Shown: positions 15,083 to 25,462, counted from the first letter of the stretch. The stretch is 34,999 bases of DNA from Myxococcales bacterium (GCA_016794545.1 JAEUJX010000112.1:1-34999), one strand, 5' to 3'. Translations and numbers: made by a program. The notes: a model not told the origin generated them from the letters alone.

Positions 15083-15994
15083 TCACCGGGAGCCTCGGGG
15101 GCGAGCGAGCGCCGCGCGCAGGCGCGGCGTCGCGAGCTCGAGGAACGCGCGGACCTTCGCGGCGCGCGCGCCGGCCGCCGGGAACACGAGCTGGACCGGC
15201 ACCGGTGGCGGCTCGAACGCGGGGAGCAGCCGGACCAGCGCGCCGCGCTCGAGGTGATCGGCGACCTGATAGGACAGCGCACACGTGATGCCGGCGCCCG
15301 CGGCGGCGGCGCCGATCGCGCTCTCGGCGTGGTTCACGGACAGCACGGGCGCGACACGCACCTGGATCGCTCGGCCGCGGCGGAACGTCCAGGTCTCGCT
15401 CGGTGTGAGGCCGAGCGAGGAGATGCAGCGGTGCGCGGCGAGGTCGGCGGGCTTCCTCGGCGTGCCGTGGCGGGCGAGGTACGCCGGGCTCGCGACGGCG
15501 AGCCGCCGCACGGCGCCGACCGCGGTGGCGATCAGCGCGGAGTCGGGGAGGTGGGCGATGCGCACGGCGATGTCCACGCCCTCGTCGACGAGGTTGACCA
15601 CGCGATCGAGCAGCAGCAGGCGCACGCGCACGCCGGCGTGCGAGGCGAGGTAGCTCTCCACGAGCGGCCGCACGTGCAGCGAGCCGAACAGGACGGGCGC
15701 GGTCACGGTCAGCTGGCCGTGCGGCTCGCGCCCGGCGGTGGCGGTGGCTGCCGCCTCGGCGACATCGAGCTCGTCGAGCACGCGCCGCGCGGTCGGCAGG
15801 AACCGTTCGCCGGCCTCGGTCAGCTTGAGGGCGCGCGTGGTGCGCACGAGCAGCGGTGCGCCGAGGCGATCCTCGAGCGCCGCGATCGCGCGCGTGATCG
15901 AGGCCGGCGACCGGGCGAGCTGCCGGCCGGCGGCCGACAGGCTGCCGCGGTCGACGGCGAGGGTGAACGCGCGCAGCGCATCGAGCCGATCCAT
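15083..15994 (-). CDS. LysR-family transcriptional regulator (PNPOx-linked)
   Basis: A 303-residue LysR-type regulator. The DNA-binding domain spans residues 1-60 (MDRLDALRAFTLAVDRGSLS, AAGRQLARSPASITRAIAAL). The effector-binding domain opens with GQLTVTAPVLFGSLHVRPLV and includes the P-A-Y-L-A-R-H-G-T-P strand. ATG 15994 is the start because the helix-turn-helix begins there and a perfect palindrome lies directly against it. The gene is divergent from a pyridoxamine-phosphate-oxidase-like protein, so the two probably form a regulator/target pair with autorepression. Confidence 0.92.
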   Translation of the reverse strand: MDRLDALRAFTLAVDRGSLSAAGRQLARSPASITRAIAALEDRLGAPLLVRTTRALKLTEAGERFLPTARRVLDELDVAEAAATATAGREPHGQLTVTAPVLFGSLHVRPLVESYLASHAGVRVRLLLLDRVVNLVDEGVDIAVRIAHLPDSALIATAVGAVRRLAVASPAYLARHGTPRKPADLAAHRCISSLGLTPSETWTFRRGRAIQVRVAPVLSVNHAESAIGAAAAGAGITCALSYQVADHLERGALVRLLPAFEPPPVPVQLVFPAAGARAAKVRAFLELATPRLRAALARPRGSR

Positions 15995-16015
15995 GTTTTG
16001 CAGGATATGCAAAAC
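15995..16015. promoter_or_regulatory. Palindromic LysR operator
   Basis: Perfect 8-bp inverted repeat GTTTTGCA-N5-TGCAAAAC, starting on the base next to the LysR start codon. It contains the T-N11-A core of LysR sites (T-GCA-N5-TGC-A) in AT-rich arms that stand out from the surrounding GC-rich DNA. Its position would let the protein block its own transcription and act about 56 bases upstream of the divergent gene. Confidence 0.72.
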
Positions 16016-16070
16016 CGGGTTGCAGATGACGAGGATTCTCGACAACCGAGGTGCGCCCCATCCTGGCGCC

Positions 16071-16568
16071 ATGAGCAGCTTCTCGCGCATCGCGTTCACA
16101 CCCGGCGTGCAGGCCCTCCAGGAGCGGATGGGGAGCCGGCGCGCCTACGCCCGGCGCGAGGCCGGGCCCGACGACCGCATCGGCCCGGACGAGGCGGCGT
16201 TCATCGCCGAGCGCGACAGCTTCTACCTGGCGACGGTCAGCGAGTCGGGCTGGCCGTACGTCCAGCACCGCGGTGGGCCGAAGGGCTTCGTCCGGGTGGT
16301 CGACGAGCACACACTGTCGTTCGCCGACGAGCGCGGGAACCGCCAGTACATCACCGCCGGCAACCTCGCCGCGAACGACCGGGTCGCGCTGATCTTCGTG
16401 GACTATCCGAACCGCGCGCGGCTGAAGGTGCTCGCGCGGGCGACGCGCGCCGAGCTCGAGGGCGCGTTCGTGCTGCGCGTCGAGGGGCTCGACTGGAACT
16501 GCTCGCGCAACATCACACCTCGCTACACCGAGGCGGAGCTCGCGGCGATCATCGAACGCGCGCGGTGA
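16071..16568 (+). CDS. Pyridoxamine 5'-phosphate oxidase-like flavin-binding protein
   Basis: A 165-residue split-barrel protein of the PNPOx-like superfamily. After an N-terminal helix (FTPGVQALQERMGSRRAYAR) comes the barrel: FIAERDSFYLATVSESGWPY, VQHRGGPKGFVRVVDEHTL, FADERGNRQYITAGNLAAND and VALIFVDYPNRARLKVLARA. This is the small FMN/F420-type group, not the true vitamin B6 enzyme, and its substrate is unknown. The ATG is at 16071 with no strong Shine-Dalgarno sequence. It is divergent from LysR and is the likely target of the palindrome at 15995. The 120 bases that follow contain nothing I can support. Confidence 0.87.
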   Translation: MSSFSRIAFTPGVQALQERMGSRRAYARREAGPDDRIGPDEAAFIAERDSFYLATVSESGWPYVQHRGGPKGFVRVVDEHTLSFADERGNRQYITAGNLAANDRVALIFVDYPNRARLKVLARATRAELEGAFVLRVEGLDWNCSRNITPRYTEAELAAIIERAR

Positions 16569-16688
16569 AAAGCGCGCAACGCCTGCCGGTCGCGCACGAG
16601 CTGCGCGCGGAACCTGCGCCGCGGCTCGCTGCGGATCGCGGCGTTGCCTCGCCGGCTGCTGGCCCGCATCGTGCTCGCCCAGCAAAGG

Positions 16689-19673
16689 ATGCGCTGCTGG
16701 GGCTCGCTCGCGCTTGGCCTGTTCGCGCTCGTTGCCTGCGGCGAATCGCCGCCGGGACGGACGTACTTCGAGAGCACGATCCAGCCGATCTTGATGGACT
16801 CGTGCGCGAAGGGCACGGCGGGCTGTCACGAGGCGAGCACCGACTCGCCGTACCAGCTCGCCGCCGGCAACCTCGACGTCACGTCGTTCGAGCGGATCCA
16901 GAAGCGCCGCGACGTGCTCGCACCTTTCGGCGCATATCCGTACGCGCTCCTCCTGATCAAGGCGGTGCCGCCGGGTCAGCTGAAGATGCCGTACGGCTAT
17001 CAGGCCGACGGGGTGACGCCCCGGTTCCTGCCGATCGACGTGCAGCACTCCGGCGGGCCGCGGATCGACGTCGGCTCGGATGCGTTCTTCACGCTCCAGA
17101 GCTGGCTCGACAACGGCGCGACGGAGAACGGCCTCGCGCCTCCGACGCCGGCGCACGTCGGCGAGGGACCGTGCTCGGAGTCGGTGCCGCCGGGCTTCTC
17201 GCGCGCGGCGTTCGTCAACACACCGCTGCGGCAGACCGCGTTCGACGCGTTCAAGGCGACCGTGCAGCCGGTGCTCCGCGATCGCGGCTGCGCGGCCGGC
17301 GACTGTCACGGCGCGCCCCAGTCGGACTTCTACGTCACCTGCGGGACCACCGACGACCAGGTCGCGTTCAACTTCAGCCAGGCGTGGTCGTTCGTCAGCG
17401 CGCCGGTCGAAGACTCGCAGCTGCTCCGCGTGCCGCTCGCGGTCGGGGCCGGTGGGGTGGGGCACGCCGGTGGAGATCAGTTCGCCGGGACGCAGGCCGC
17501 CGACTACCGCGCGGTGCGGGCGTGGGCCGAGGGCGTCGGCGTCCTCGACTTCTCCGACGGAGATCCGAACAAGAAGTTCTTCCAGGACAACATCCAGCCG
17601 ATCCTGCTCCAGCGCGGGTGCTCGTTCCAGGCGTGTCACAGCCCGCAGGCGGCGAACGATCTGAAGCTGCGCAATGGCTCGCTCGGGTTCTTCTCCGCGG
17701 TCGCGCTCGAGAAGAACTACGAGGTCCTGCGCGACGAGTTCATGGCGATGGAGTTCCCCGACGCACGCCGCAGCCGCGCCGTGGCGAAGGCGATCCTCGA
17801 GGACGATCTCGAGCGCGTCCCGCTGCCGCAGGTCGGTGGCATCGCGCACCGCGGCGGCCCGGTGCTCGAGAACCAGGACGGACCGACGGGGTCCGGCTCG
17901 GAGCCGGGCGAGTGCGGTCCGTTCGTCGCGGGCACCTCGAGCCCGTTCTGCACGTTCCAGGAGTGGGTGCGGCGAGAGCGCGCCGCGGATCCCGCGCGGT
18001 TCACGCCGATGGACGCGGGCGATCCGATCGACATCGTGTACGTCGATCGCGCGACGCTGCCCACCGCGGATCGCCTCGCGTTCGACACGTTCCAGGGCGG
18101 CGCGGATCTCAAGGTCGTCACGACCACGATCGGCGCGGACCAGGTGATGCCGGCGGCCGCGTCGTCGGCGCGCTCCGTGCTCGCCGGCTGCGGACTCGGC
18201 GCGTCTCCCGACGTGCAGGCGCCGGATGTCGCCAACGACGGTCGGCGCGTGGCGTTCGCCGCGCGCGCGTCGGCCGCCGAGCCGCTCGGCGTGTACGTCG
18301 TCGACCTCGGCGCGGGCAGCCCGCCGCCGTGCCGGCGCGTGATGCCGGCGCGCCCGGACTCCAACGGCCTCCGCTCGCACGACTTCGATCCCGCGTGGTC
18401 CCCCGACGGCGAGTGGCTGGTGTTCGCCTCGACGCGCGGCGCGTCGGGCGCGACGAAGTCCCGCCGGCGCTTCCTGCCGCAGGCGGATCTGTGGCGCGTG
18501 CGGGTCGCCGGGCTCGACGCATCGGGGCCGCCGGAGCAGATGACGGTGCTGTCGAACTCCGAGATCGGTCCGCAGTTCATGCGCGAGGGCCGCGTGATCA
18601 TGACGACCGAGAAGACGAGCGACGGCTTCTACCAGCTCTCGGGCCGGCGGCTGAACTGGGACCTCACCGATTACCACCCGCTCCTCGCGCAGCGGAAGGA
18701 GTCGCCGTACGCCGACCTGACGGAGCCCGCGCAGACGCGGATGTCGATCGGCTACTCGTCGGCGACGGACATCCGCGAGGGCGCCGACGGCAACTTCCTC
18801 GTGATCTTGTCGGACACCGCGCCCGATGGCTCGCCGCTCACGCAGGGAGCCACCGGCGCGCTCGCGACGTTCAACCGCAGCATCGGTCCGTTCGAGCGCG
18901 GCCGCACGGATCCCGGCTACCTGCCGTCGGCGAGGATCCTCGACCCGTCGCCGATCTACCGCGGTCCCGTCTCGCTGCCCGACGGGACGATCATGGTGTC
19001 GCGGCTCGCCGGCGGTCGGTTCCAGATCGTGTCGGTGAGCCCGCGCGCGCCCGGCGATGTCCGCACGCTCGTCACCGGCGCCACCGGGAGCCAGGTCGAC
19101 GCGCAGCTCGTGTTCAAGCACCCGCCGCGCCCGCTCTACTTCAACCGCCGCCAGCTCGTGTTCGGCGGGTCGATCGGCGACGACCCGAGCAAGGCGGTCG
19201 TGCACATGCCGGACGCGCCGCTGATCTTCACGCTGCTGACGGGGAACCTGCGGCGCGGCCGTCCGGTCGAGGCGTTCGCCGCAGCGCGCTCGATCGTCGT
19301 CTACGGCGAGGAGCCGTGCCCGAACGCCAGCTGCCCGCCGAACACCAACGGCATCTACCAGAACCGCGTGATGCTCGGGCGCGTGCCGCTCGAGGAGGAC
19401 GGCTCGATGAAGGTCGTGCTACCGCCGCGGCGCGGGCTCGTGCTCGAGCTCCAGGACGATCAGGATCGGCCGATCGTCACGATGACCGAGGAGCACCAGC
19501 TCGGTCCCGGCGAGAACATCACGATGGGGATCACCGCGCCGCTGTTCGATGCCGTGTGCGGCGGCTGCCACGGCTCGATCTCGGGCTCCGAGCTCGACGT
19601 CAACGTCACCCCCGACGCGCTCACCGGCGCGTCGCGCTCGATGTCGGCGCTCTCGCCACCGGTCACGCCATGA
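16689..19673 (+). CDS. Large lipoprotein with four CxnCH motifs and PD40-like repeats
   Basis: A 994-residue exported protein. The chosen ATG gives the lipoprotein signal MRCWGSLALGLFALVAC with the lipidated Cys at 17; an ATG at 16644 would add 15 residues. The first third contains three Cys-His motifs with wide spacing: C39-x6-C46-H47, C201-x4-C206-H207 and C311-x4-C316-H317. Each is followed by strands typical of the small c-type-cytochrome-like domains at the start of HZS-alpha-like proteins. The middle carries beta-propeller repeats (FDPAWSPDGEWLVFAST near residue 565). The end has a classical C957-x2-C960-H961 (VCGGCHGS). Similar proteins are frequent in myxobacteria and of unknown role. 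Whether the Cx4CH and Cx6CH sites bind haem cannot be told from sequence. Confidence 0.82.
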   Translation: MRCWGSLALGLFALVACGESPPGRTYFESTIQPILMDSCAKGTAGCHEASTDSPYQLAAGNLDVTSFERIQKRRDVLAPFGAYPYALLLIKAVPPGQLKMPYGYQADGVTPRFLPIDVQHSGGPRIDVGSDAFFTLQSWLDNGATENGLAPPTPAHVGEGPCSESVPPGFSRAAFVNTPLRQTAFDAFKATVQPVLRDRGCAAGDCHGAPQSDFYVTCGTTDDQVAFNFSQAWSFVSAPVEDSQLLRVPLAVGAGGVGHAGGDQFAGTQAADYRAVRAWAEGVGVLDFSDGDPNKKFFQDNIQPILLQRGCSFQACHSPQAANDLKLRNGSLGFFSAVALEKNYEVLRDEFMAMEFPDARRSRAVAKAILEDDLERVPLPQVGGIAHRGGPVLENQDGPTGSGSEPGECGPFVAGTSSPFCTFQEWVRRERAADPARFTPMDAGDPIDIVYVDRATLPTADRLAFDTFQGGADLKVVTTTIGADQVMPAAASSARSVLAGCGLGASPDVQAPDVANDGRRVAFAARASAAEPLGVYVVDLGAGSPPPCRRVMPARPDSNGLRSHDFDPAWSPDGEWLVFASTRGASGATKSRRRFLPQADLWRVRVAGLDASGPPEQMTVLSNSEIGPQFMREGRVIMTTEKTSDGFYQLSGRRLNWDLTDYHPLLAQRKESPYADLTEPAQTRMSIGYSSATDIREGADGNFLVILSDTAPDGSPLTQGATGALATFNRSIGPFERGRTDPGYLPSARILDPSPIYRGPVSLPDGTIMVSRLAGGRFQIVSVSPRAPGDVRTLVTGATGSQVDAQLVFKHPPRPLYFNRRQLVFGGSIGDDPSKAVVHMPDAPLIFTLLTGNLRRGRPVEAFAAARSIVVYGEEPCPNASCPPNTNGIYQNRVMLGRVPLEEDGSMKVVLPPRRGLVLELQDDQDRPIVTMTEEHQLGPGENITMGITAPLFDAVCGGCHGSISGSELDVNVTPDALTGASRSMSALSPPVTP

Positions 19674-19779
19674 GCTGAACGGCGATCAGCGGGCGGTCTC
19701 GCACGTGGCTACTCCAGTCGCCGTCGAGCGTCGATCGGCGATCTCGATCATTTCGATCACTTCCCGATCCCTCCGCGGT

Positions 19780-19795
19780 CGGCACTGCACTTGCT
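19780..19795 (+). promoter_or_regulatory. Sigma-54-type promoter (-24/-12)
   Basis: CGGCACTGCACTTGCT matches the sigma-54 consensus TGGCAC-N5-TTGCW at every conserved position except the first, with the required 12-base distance between GG and GC. Transcription would start about 12 bases after the -12 box, just before the AGGAGG at 19808-19813 that precedes the ATG at 19821. Upstream, TCGATCA occurs twice (19744-19750 and 19753-19759) within a run of CGATC words, a possible activator site. Confidence 0.6.
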
Positions 19796-19820
19796 TCAGC
19801 GCGGCGCAGGAGGTCACTCC

Positions 19821-20144
19821 ATGCAGACCCAGGTGCGAGTCCGGACCGAGCTGAGGCTCGCTCCGCCGGTGAGTGGTGGTCAGAAGCACGACGAGCTGGT
19901 CGCGTTCGCGGGCTTCTGCGCGGCGCGGATCGCGCGCGACCTGCGCGGGCTCGGCGCGTGGGACCTGTTCGTCGTCGCCGGGCTCGAGGGCCAGTCCGAT
20001 GCGGTGGTCCGCGTGCAGGTCGGTCGGGAGACCGTCGAGGCGCGGTCGAGCGCCTGCGATCCCGCGCACGCGATCTGGAACGCGATGTGCGACGTCGAGC
20101 CGCGCATCCGCGAGGCCGCCTGCCGGCGCCCGGCGGCGGCGTAG
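19821..20144 (+). CDS. Small protein, possibly HPF/RaiA-like
   Basis: A 107-residue soluble protein with a perfect Shine-Dalgarno AGGAGG seven bases before the ATG. The predicted order is a strand (TQVRVRTELR), a long helix (HDELVAFAGFCAARIARDL), strands (WDLFVVAGLEG, DAVVRVQVGRETVEARSSAC) and a helix (PAHAIWNAMCDVEPRIREA). This is the layout of ribosome-hibernation factors of the HPF/RaiA family, and the ending of the form V-x-A-x-x-x-D-x-x-x-A-I-x-x-A-x-x-x-x-x-x-R is reminiscent of them. I do not recognise a conserved signature, so this is a distant fold-level suggestion. A sigma-54-type promoter lies directly upstream, implying regulated, activator-dependent expression. It ends one base before the convergent phosphatase gene. 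Confidence 0.6.
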   Translation: MQTQVRVRTELRLAPPVSGGQKHDELVAFAGFCAARIARDLRGLGAWDLFVVAGLEGQSDAVVRVQVGRETVEARSSACDPAHAIWNAMCDVEPRIREAACRRPAAA

Positions 20145-20145
20145 C

Positions 20146-21849
<1,704 letters not shown>

Positions 21850-21894
21850 GGACTGGCGATACTACTCGTCGGCAGGGCGCAGTACCATCGTCGG

Positions 21895-22290
21895 ATGACC
21901 TACCGGTGGATGGTCCTGGCGGTGATGCTCGCGGCGTGCGGCGGGAAGGAGCGCGGGACGCAGCCGCCGGCCCCGTCGCCCCCGGCGCCGACGCCCGTCG
22001 CTGCGTCGGGGTTCCCCGCGCTCGAGACCCGCTGCGTCACGGACGAGGACTGCACGTACACGGGCCGGTGGTCGACCTGCTGCGGCGTGTGCGAGCAGAG
22101 GTACGCGAGCAAGGCGTACGTCGCGAAGGTCGATGCCTACTGCGAGGCGAACCCACCCGCGCAGTGCCCGCCCAGCGGTTGCTCGTGGGGGATGGCGACG
22201 GTGCACTGCGTGGAGGGTGTCTGTCGCGACCGACCGCCGCAGGCTCCGGTGATGAAGGTGCGCGAGCCGCTCCCGCCGAAGCAGCCGTAG
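21895..22290 (+). CDS. Small Cys-rich lipoprotein
   Basis: A 131-residue exported protein of unknown function. The lipoprotein signal is MTYRWMVLAVMLAAC (C15), followed by a Pro/Ala-rich linker of about 25 residues. The folded part contains ten cysteines in the pattern RCVTDEDCTYTG, CCGVCEQRY, AYCEANPPAQCPPSGCSWG and HCVEGVCRD. Such T-D-x-D-C and C-x-x-G-x-C pairs are common in myxobacterial secreted proteins and suggest a disulfide-rich domain. The ATG lies 45 bases from the divergent phosphatase start. I do not assign a function. Confidence 0.78.
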   Translation: MTYRWMVLAVMLAACGGKERGTQPPAPSPPAPTPVAASGFPALETRCVTDEDCTYTGRWSTCCGVCEQRYASKAYVAKVDAYCEANPPAQCPPSGCSWGMATVHCVEGVCRDRPPQAPVMKVREPLPPKQP

Positions 22291-22367
22291 CGCGCACGTC
22301 TGAGATATCCTCGGGGATGATGCGGAATCTGGACCTCGTGGATGACACGGAGCGCACGGTGGACCGA

Positions 22368-23474
22368 ATGAAGCGGCGCTGCGTCGTGTGGGTGCTCGCG
22401 TTCGCCGCCTGCGGCGACGGCGGCGGGCAGAAGCCCGACGCCCCCACCGGCGGCAGCGACGCTCCGCCCGGCGATGTCTGCTCCGCGTCCGACCTCGACG
22501 CGTGCGAGTACCCGCTGCAGAACCTGACGACGACGCAGCGCCGCGTCACGATCATGGATCAGTCGACCGGGCGCCAGCTGCCGCTGCTCGCGCGCATCCC
22601 CGCACTGCCCGGCCCGCTCCCCGTGTTCATCTGGTCTGCCGGCGGCGGGTTCTACGACAATGCCGAGGACCAGAGCGCGGTCTGGGGCGAGACGATCGCC
22701 CGGCAGGGCTACGTGGTGATCCACATCGGCCACGTGCCGCTCACGTTGCAGACCGGCAGCACGATCTGCCAGCTCGCCCAGATCCCGACCAACGAGTGCA
22801 TGCCACCGAGCGGCGACGAGGACAGCTACGTCGTCGCGGTCGGCAAGGCCTATGACGAGAAGGCCGTCCTGGACAAGCTCCAGGTGCTCTCCGATGGCAG
22901 CGTCTCGATGGGCGGACCCGCGCTCGATCTCGGCAAGGTCGCCGTCGGCGGCTGGTCCGGAGGCAGCCGTGGTCCGCAGATCCTCATGGGAGCGCGGATC
23001 GACACGACCGCCTCGGCCCCGCGGTTCACGCTCGAAGACGCGCGGGTGAAGGCCGTCGTCGAGATGAGCCCCGCCGGCCCGACCTACGGCGGGTTCTTCG
23101 ACACCGGCACGAACGACTCGTGGCGTACGATGCGCGGCCCGACGCTCGTCAGCACCGGTACCAACGACGTCAAGCCCGACAAGCCAGCGCTCACCGGGGC
23201 GATCCGGCGGATCGCGTACACCAAGCAACCGGCCGACGGGACGCACCGCCTGCTGTACTCGAACCTGCCCGTCGGCCGCGGCGGCCACGGCACGTTCAAC
23301 CTCGGGGACCTCGACTCGACGGATCCCGAGGTCGCGCGGTTCTCCCGCGCGCTCCGCTCGGCGGTGGTCGCGTTCCTCGATGCGAACGTGAAGGGCAAGG
23401 CCGAGGCGGCCGCGTACCTGACCACCGACAACGTGAAGATCCTCGCGGGCGACGTCGACTGGGAGAAGCACTGA
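22368..23474 (+). CDS. Alpha/beta-hydrolase lipoprotein (PAF-acetylhydrolase/dienelactone-hydrolase-like)
   Basis: A 368-residue exported hydrolase. ATG 22368 begins the lipoprotein signal MKRRCVVWVLAFAAC (C15); an earlier ATG pair at 22317 would place charged residues before it. Fold landmarks are LPVFIWSAGGGFYD (oxyanion strand), the nucleophile elbow GGWSGGS with S197, an acidic strand near LVSTGTNDVKPD and the catalytic-His candidate in RGGHGTFN. The substrate is unknown; esters or lipids are plausible. The gene follows the small lipoprotein by 77 bases, and a 7-bp hairpin lies just after its stop. Confidence 0.82.
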   Translation: MKRRCVVWVLAFAACGDGGGQKPDAPTGGSDAPPGDVCSASDLDACEYPLQNLTTTQRRVTIMDQSTGRQLPLLARIPALPGPLPVFIWSAGGGFYDNAEDQSAVWGETIARQGYVVIHIGHVPLTLQTGSTICQLAQIPTNECMPPSGDEDSYVVAVGKAYDEKAVLDKLQVLSDGSVSMGGPALDLGKVAVGGWSGGSRGPQILMGARIDTTASAPRFTLEDARVKAVVEMSPAGPTYGGFFDTGTNDSWRTMRGPTLVSTGTNDVKPDKPALTGAIRRIAYTKQPADGTHRLLYSNLPVGRGGHGTFNLGDLDSTDPEVARFSRALRSAVVAFLDANVKGKAEAAAYLTTDNVKILAGDVDWEKH

Positions 23475-23497
23475 TCGTGGCAAATCACCCACGCTGA

Positions 23498-23514
23498 CGT
23501 TGCGATTCGCAACG
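23498..23514. terminator. Short perfect hairpin after the hydrolase gene
   Basis: CGTTGCG-ATT-CGCAACG is a perfect 7-bp stem with a 3-base loop, 24 bases after the hydrolase stop. No T-run follows, so it is at best a weak intrinsic terminator; it could equally be a protein-binding palindrome before the phosphatase gene. Confidence 0.35.
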
Positions 23515-23572
23515 CCGCGCCTCGCTCGTCGGCGTTGACCTCGCGATCGCCAGCGACGAGACTCGCGGCGTG

Positions 23573-25432
23573 ATGCGGGCGTTGCCGATCGTGATCGTGC
23601 TGGCGGCGTGTGGCAGCTCGGGCGACGCGACGGCGCCGCCGGACTCCGCGCCCGAGCTGACGAACAAGCGCGTCGTCATCCTGATGATCGGTGACGGGAT
23701 GGGCACCGGGCACCGCGAGGCGGCGAGCCACTTCGCGCACGGCGCTGCCGGCAAGCTGTTCCTGGAGTCGCTGCCCGTGCGCGGGACCGTGATCACCGCC
23801 GGACCGTCGGGCACGACGGACAGCGCCGCGGCCGCGACGACCATGGCGACCGGGCGGCGCGCGTACAACGGCGCGATCGGGATCGATCGCGACGGCCTGC
23901 CGGTGCAGACGGTCGTCGAGCTCGCGCACGACCTCGGGCTTCCCGCCGGCATCATCGCCACGTCGGCACTGCCGCACGCGACGCCGGGCGCGTTCACGGC
24001 GCACCGCAAGTCGCGCCACACCCTCGCCGACATCGCCGCCGACCAGGTGAGCGTGGTGCAGCCCGACGTGATGCTCGGCGGCGGCGCGCAGTACTTCGCG
24101 AGGCTCGAGGAGCACCTCGAGGCGCGCTACACCGTCGTGCGTACCGCCGCGGGGCTCGCCGCGGCCCCGCGCACCGGGCGGCTCGCGGGCCTGTTCGCGC
24201 CCGAGCACCTCGCGTTCTCGATCGCGCGGCCCGCGGACACGACGGAGCCGACGCTGCAGGAGATGTCGCTTGCCGCGCTCGATCGGCTCGACGCCGCGTC
24301 GGAGGGCGGGTTCTTCCTGATGATCGAGGGCTCGCGGATCGACATGGCGAGTCACGGCAACCAGCTCGCGGAGGCGATCGGGGAGACCCTCGCGTTCGAC
24401 GACACCATCGAGCTGGTCAGCGAGTGGGCGCGCGGCCGCGACGACGTCACGCTGATCGTCACGTCGGATCACGAGTGCGGCGGGCTGGAGGTCGTGACGC
24501 CGAACGGCGCCGGCGTCTTGCCCGACGTCACGTGGCGCTGGGGCCAGCACACGAACGCCTCCGTCGGCGTCTACGCCTCCGGGCCCGGGACCGAGGTCCT
24601 GCACGACGCCGAGGTCACGCACCGCACCATCTACCAGGTGATCGAGGCGCGGCTGCGCGGCCGTCCGTTCGAGGCGCCGAGCGCCGAGCGGATCCCCGAC
24701 GGGCGCCTCGCGGACCTGCCGACCGTGGCCGCGACGCAGACCACGGCGAGCGGGTTCGGCGCGGGCCGCAACGAGCTCGAGGCGCTGCGCGTCGCCGCCG
24801 ACGAGCACGGCCTCGCGATCGGCGTCGAGGGCGTGTTCGAGCGTGGCAAGAACGCGCTCGTGATCCTCGTCGATGTCGACTACGGCGCGGCGACCGGTCC
24901 GGCGCGCATGCGCGGCGCGCTCGCCGACGGCAGTGGCGTGGCCGACGGCATCCTGTCGTCGCTCAACCTCGATGCGCCGGCGGCGGCCGGGTTCGGCGTC
25001 GACCTCGCGATCGTCTCGCACGGCGCCGAGGATCCGATGCTCGAGCAGACGGTCGGGGAGGGCGGCCTCCGCGGCGTGCGCGCCCCGTACGGCGTCGCCG
25101 GCAACCTGGGCTGGTACGGCGTCGCGATGGCCTTCGACGAGGACACGAAGGCCAGGCCGAGTCCGGCACCGCCCCGCGCGCGGCGCGCCGGCCGCGGCTT
25201 CGAGGCTCACCTCGCGTGGCACCAGCTCTATCCCGGGGGCAAGCCCGCCGCGCCGACGCTCGCGATCGCCGCGGTGCTGGTCAACGACGACGGCGGCTAC
25301 ACGTCGAACCAGGCGCTGCCGCCGTTCCCGCCGAACACGCCGAACCCGGCGCGCACCCCCGTCGCGCTCCCCGGCGTCGTCGTCGTCGACGTGAACGCTG
25401 CCAATGCCGTCTCCACCACGGTCGCGCCGTAG
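23573..25432 (+). CDS. Alkaline phosphatase, lipoprotein, with extra C-terminal domain
   Basis: A 619-residue exported phosphomonoesterase. The signal MRALPIVIVLAAC gives a lipidated Cys at 13. Catalytic residues of the alkaline phosphatase superfamily are present: D41 in MIGDGMG, nucleophile S84 in GTTDSAAAATTMATG, D299-H300 in TSDHECGG and H326 in WGQHTN. The acidic metal ligand in FFLMIEGSRIDMASH also fits. The phosphatase domain ends near residue 365. About 250 further residues follow (ETTA-like linker, then ALRVAADEHGLAIGVEGVF, VDLAIVSHGAEDPM, PALTLAIAAVLV-like strands) and form a beta-rich domain I do not recognise. It probably releases phosphate in the periplasm or at the cell surface. 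GTG 23570 is an alternative start adding one residue. Confidence 0.9.
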   Translation: MRALPIVIVLAACGSSGDATAPPDSAPELTNKRVVILMIGDGMGTGHREAASHFAHGAAGKLFLESLPVRGTVITAGPSGTTDSAAAATTMATGRRAYNGAIGIDRDGLPVQTVVELAHDLGLPAGIIATSALPHATPGAFTAHRKSRHTLADIAADQVSVVQPDVMLGGGAQYFARLEEHLEARYTVVRTAAGLAAAPRTGRLAGLFAPEHLAFSIARPADTTEPTLQEMSLAALDRLDAASEGGFFLMIEGSRIDMASHGNQLAEAIGETLAFDDTIELVSEWARGRDDVTLIVTSDHECGGLEVVTPNGAGVLPDVTWRWGQHTNASVGVYASGPGTEVLHDAEVTHRTIYQVIEARLRGRPFEAPSAERIPDGRLADLPTVAATQTTASGFGAGRNELEALRVAADEHGLAIGVEGVFERGKNALVILVDVDYGAATGPARMRGALADGSGVADGILSSLNLDAPAAAGFGVDLAIVSHGAEDPMLEQTVGEGGLRGVRAPYGVAGNLGWYGVAMAFDEDTKARPSPAPPRARRAGRGFEAHLAWHQLYPGGKPAAPTLAIAAVLVNDDGGYTSNQALPPFPPNTPNPARTPVALPGVVVVDVNAANAVSTTVAP

Positions 25433-25462
25433 CGCACGACCGTTCCGGGGTAGGCTGGTGAG

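Noticed and set aside
14484-19205. A 1573-codon minus-strand open frame
   Set aside because: Antisense to the PD40/haem lipoprotein and PNPOx genes, without recognisable motifs.
13739-19678. A 1979-codon plus-strand open frame
   Set aside because: It crosses several good genes on both strands in the wrong frame and has a repetitive Arg/Ala/Gly composition.
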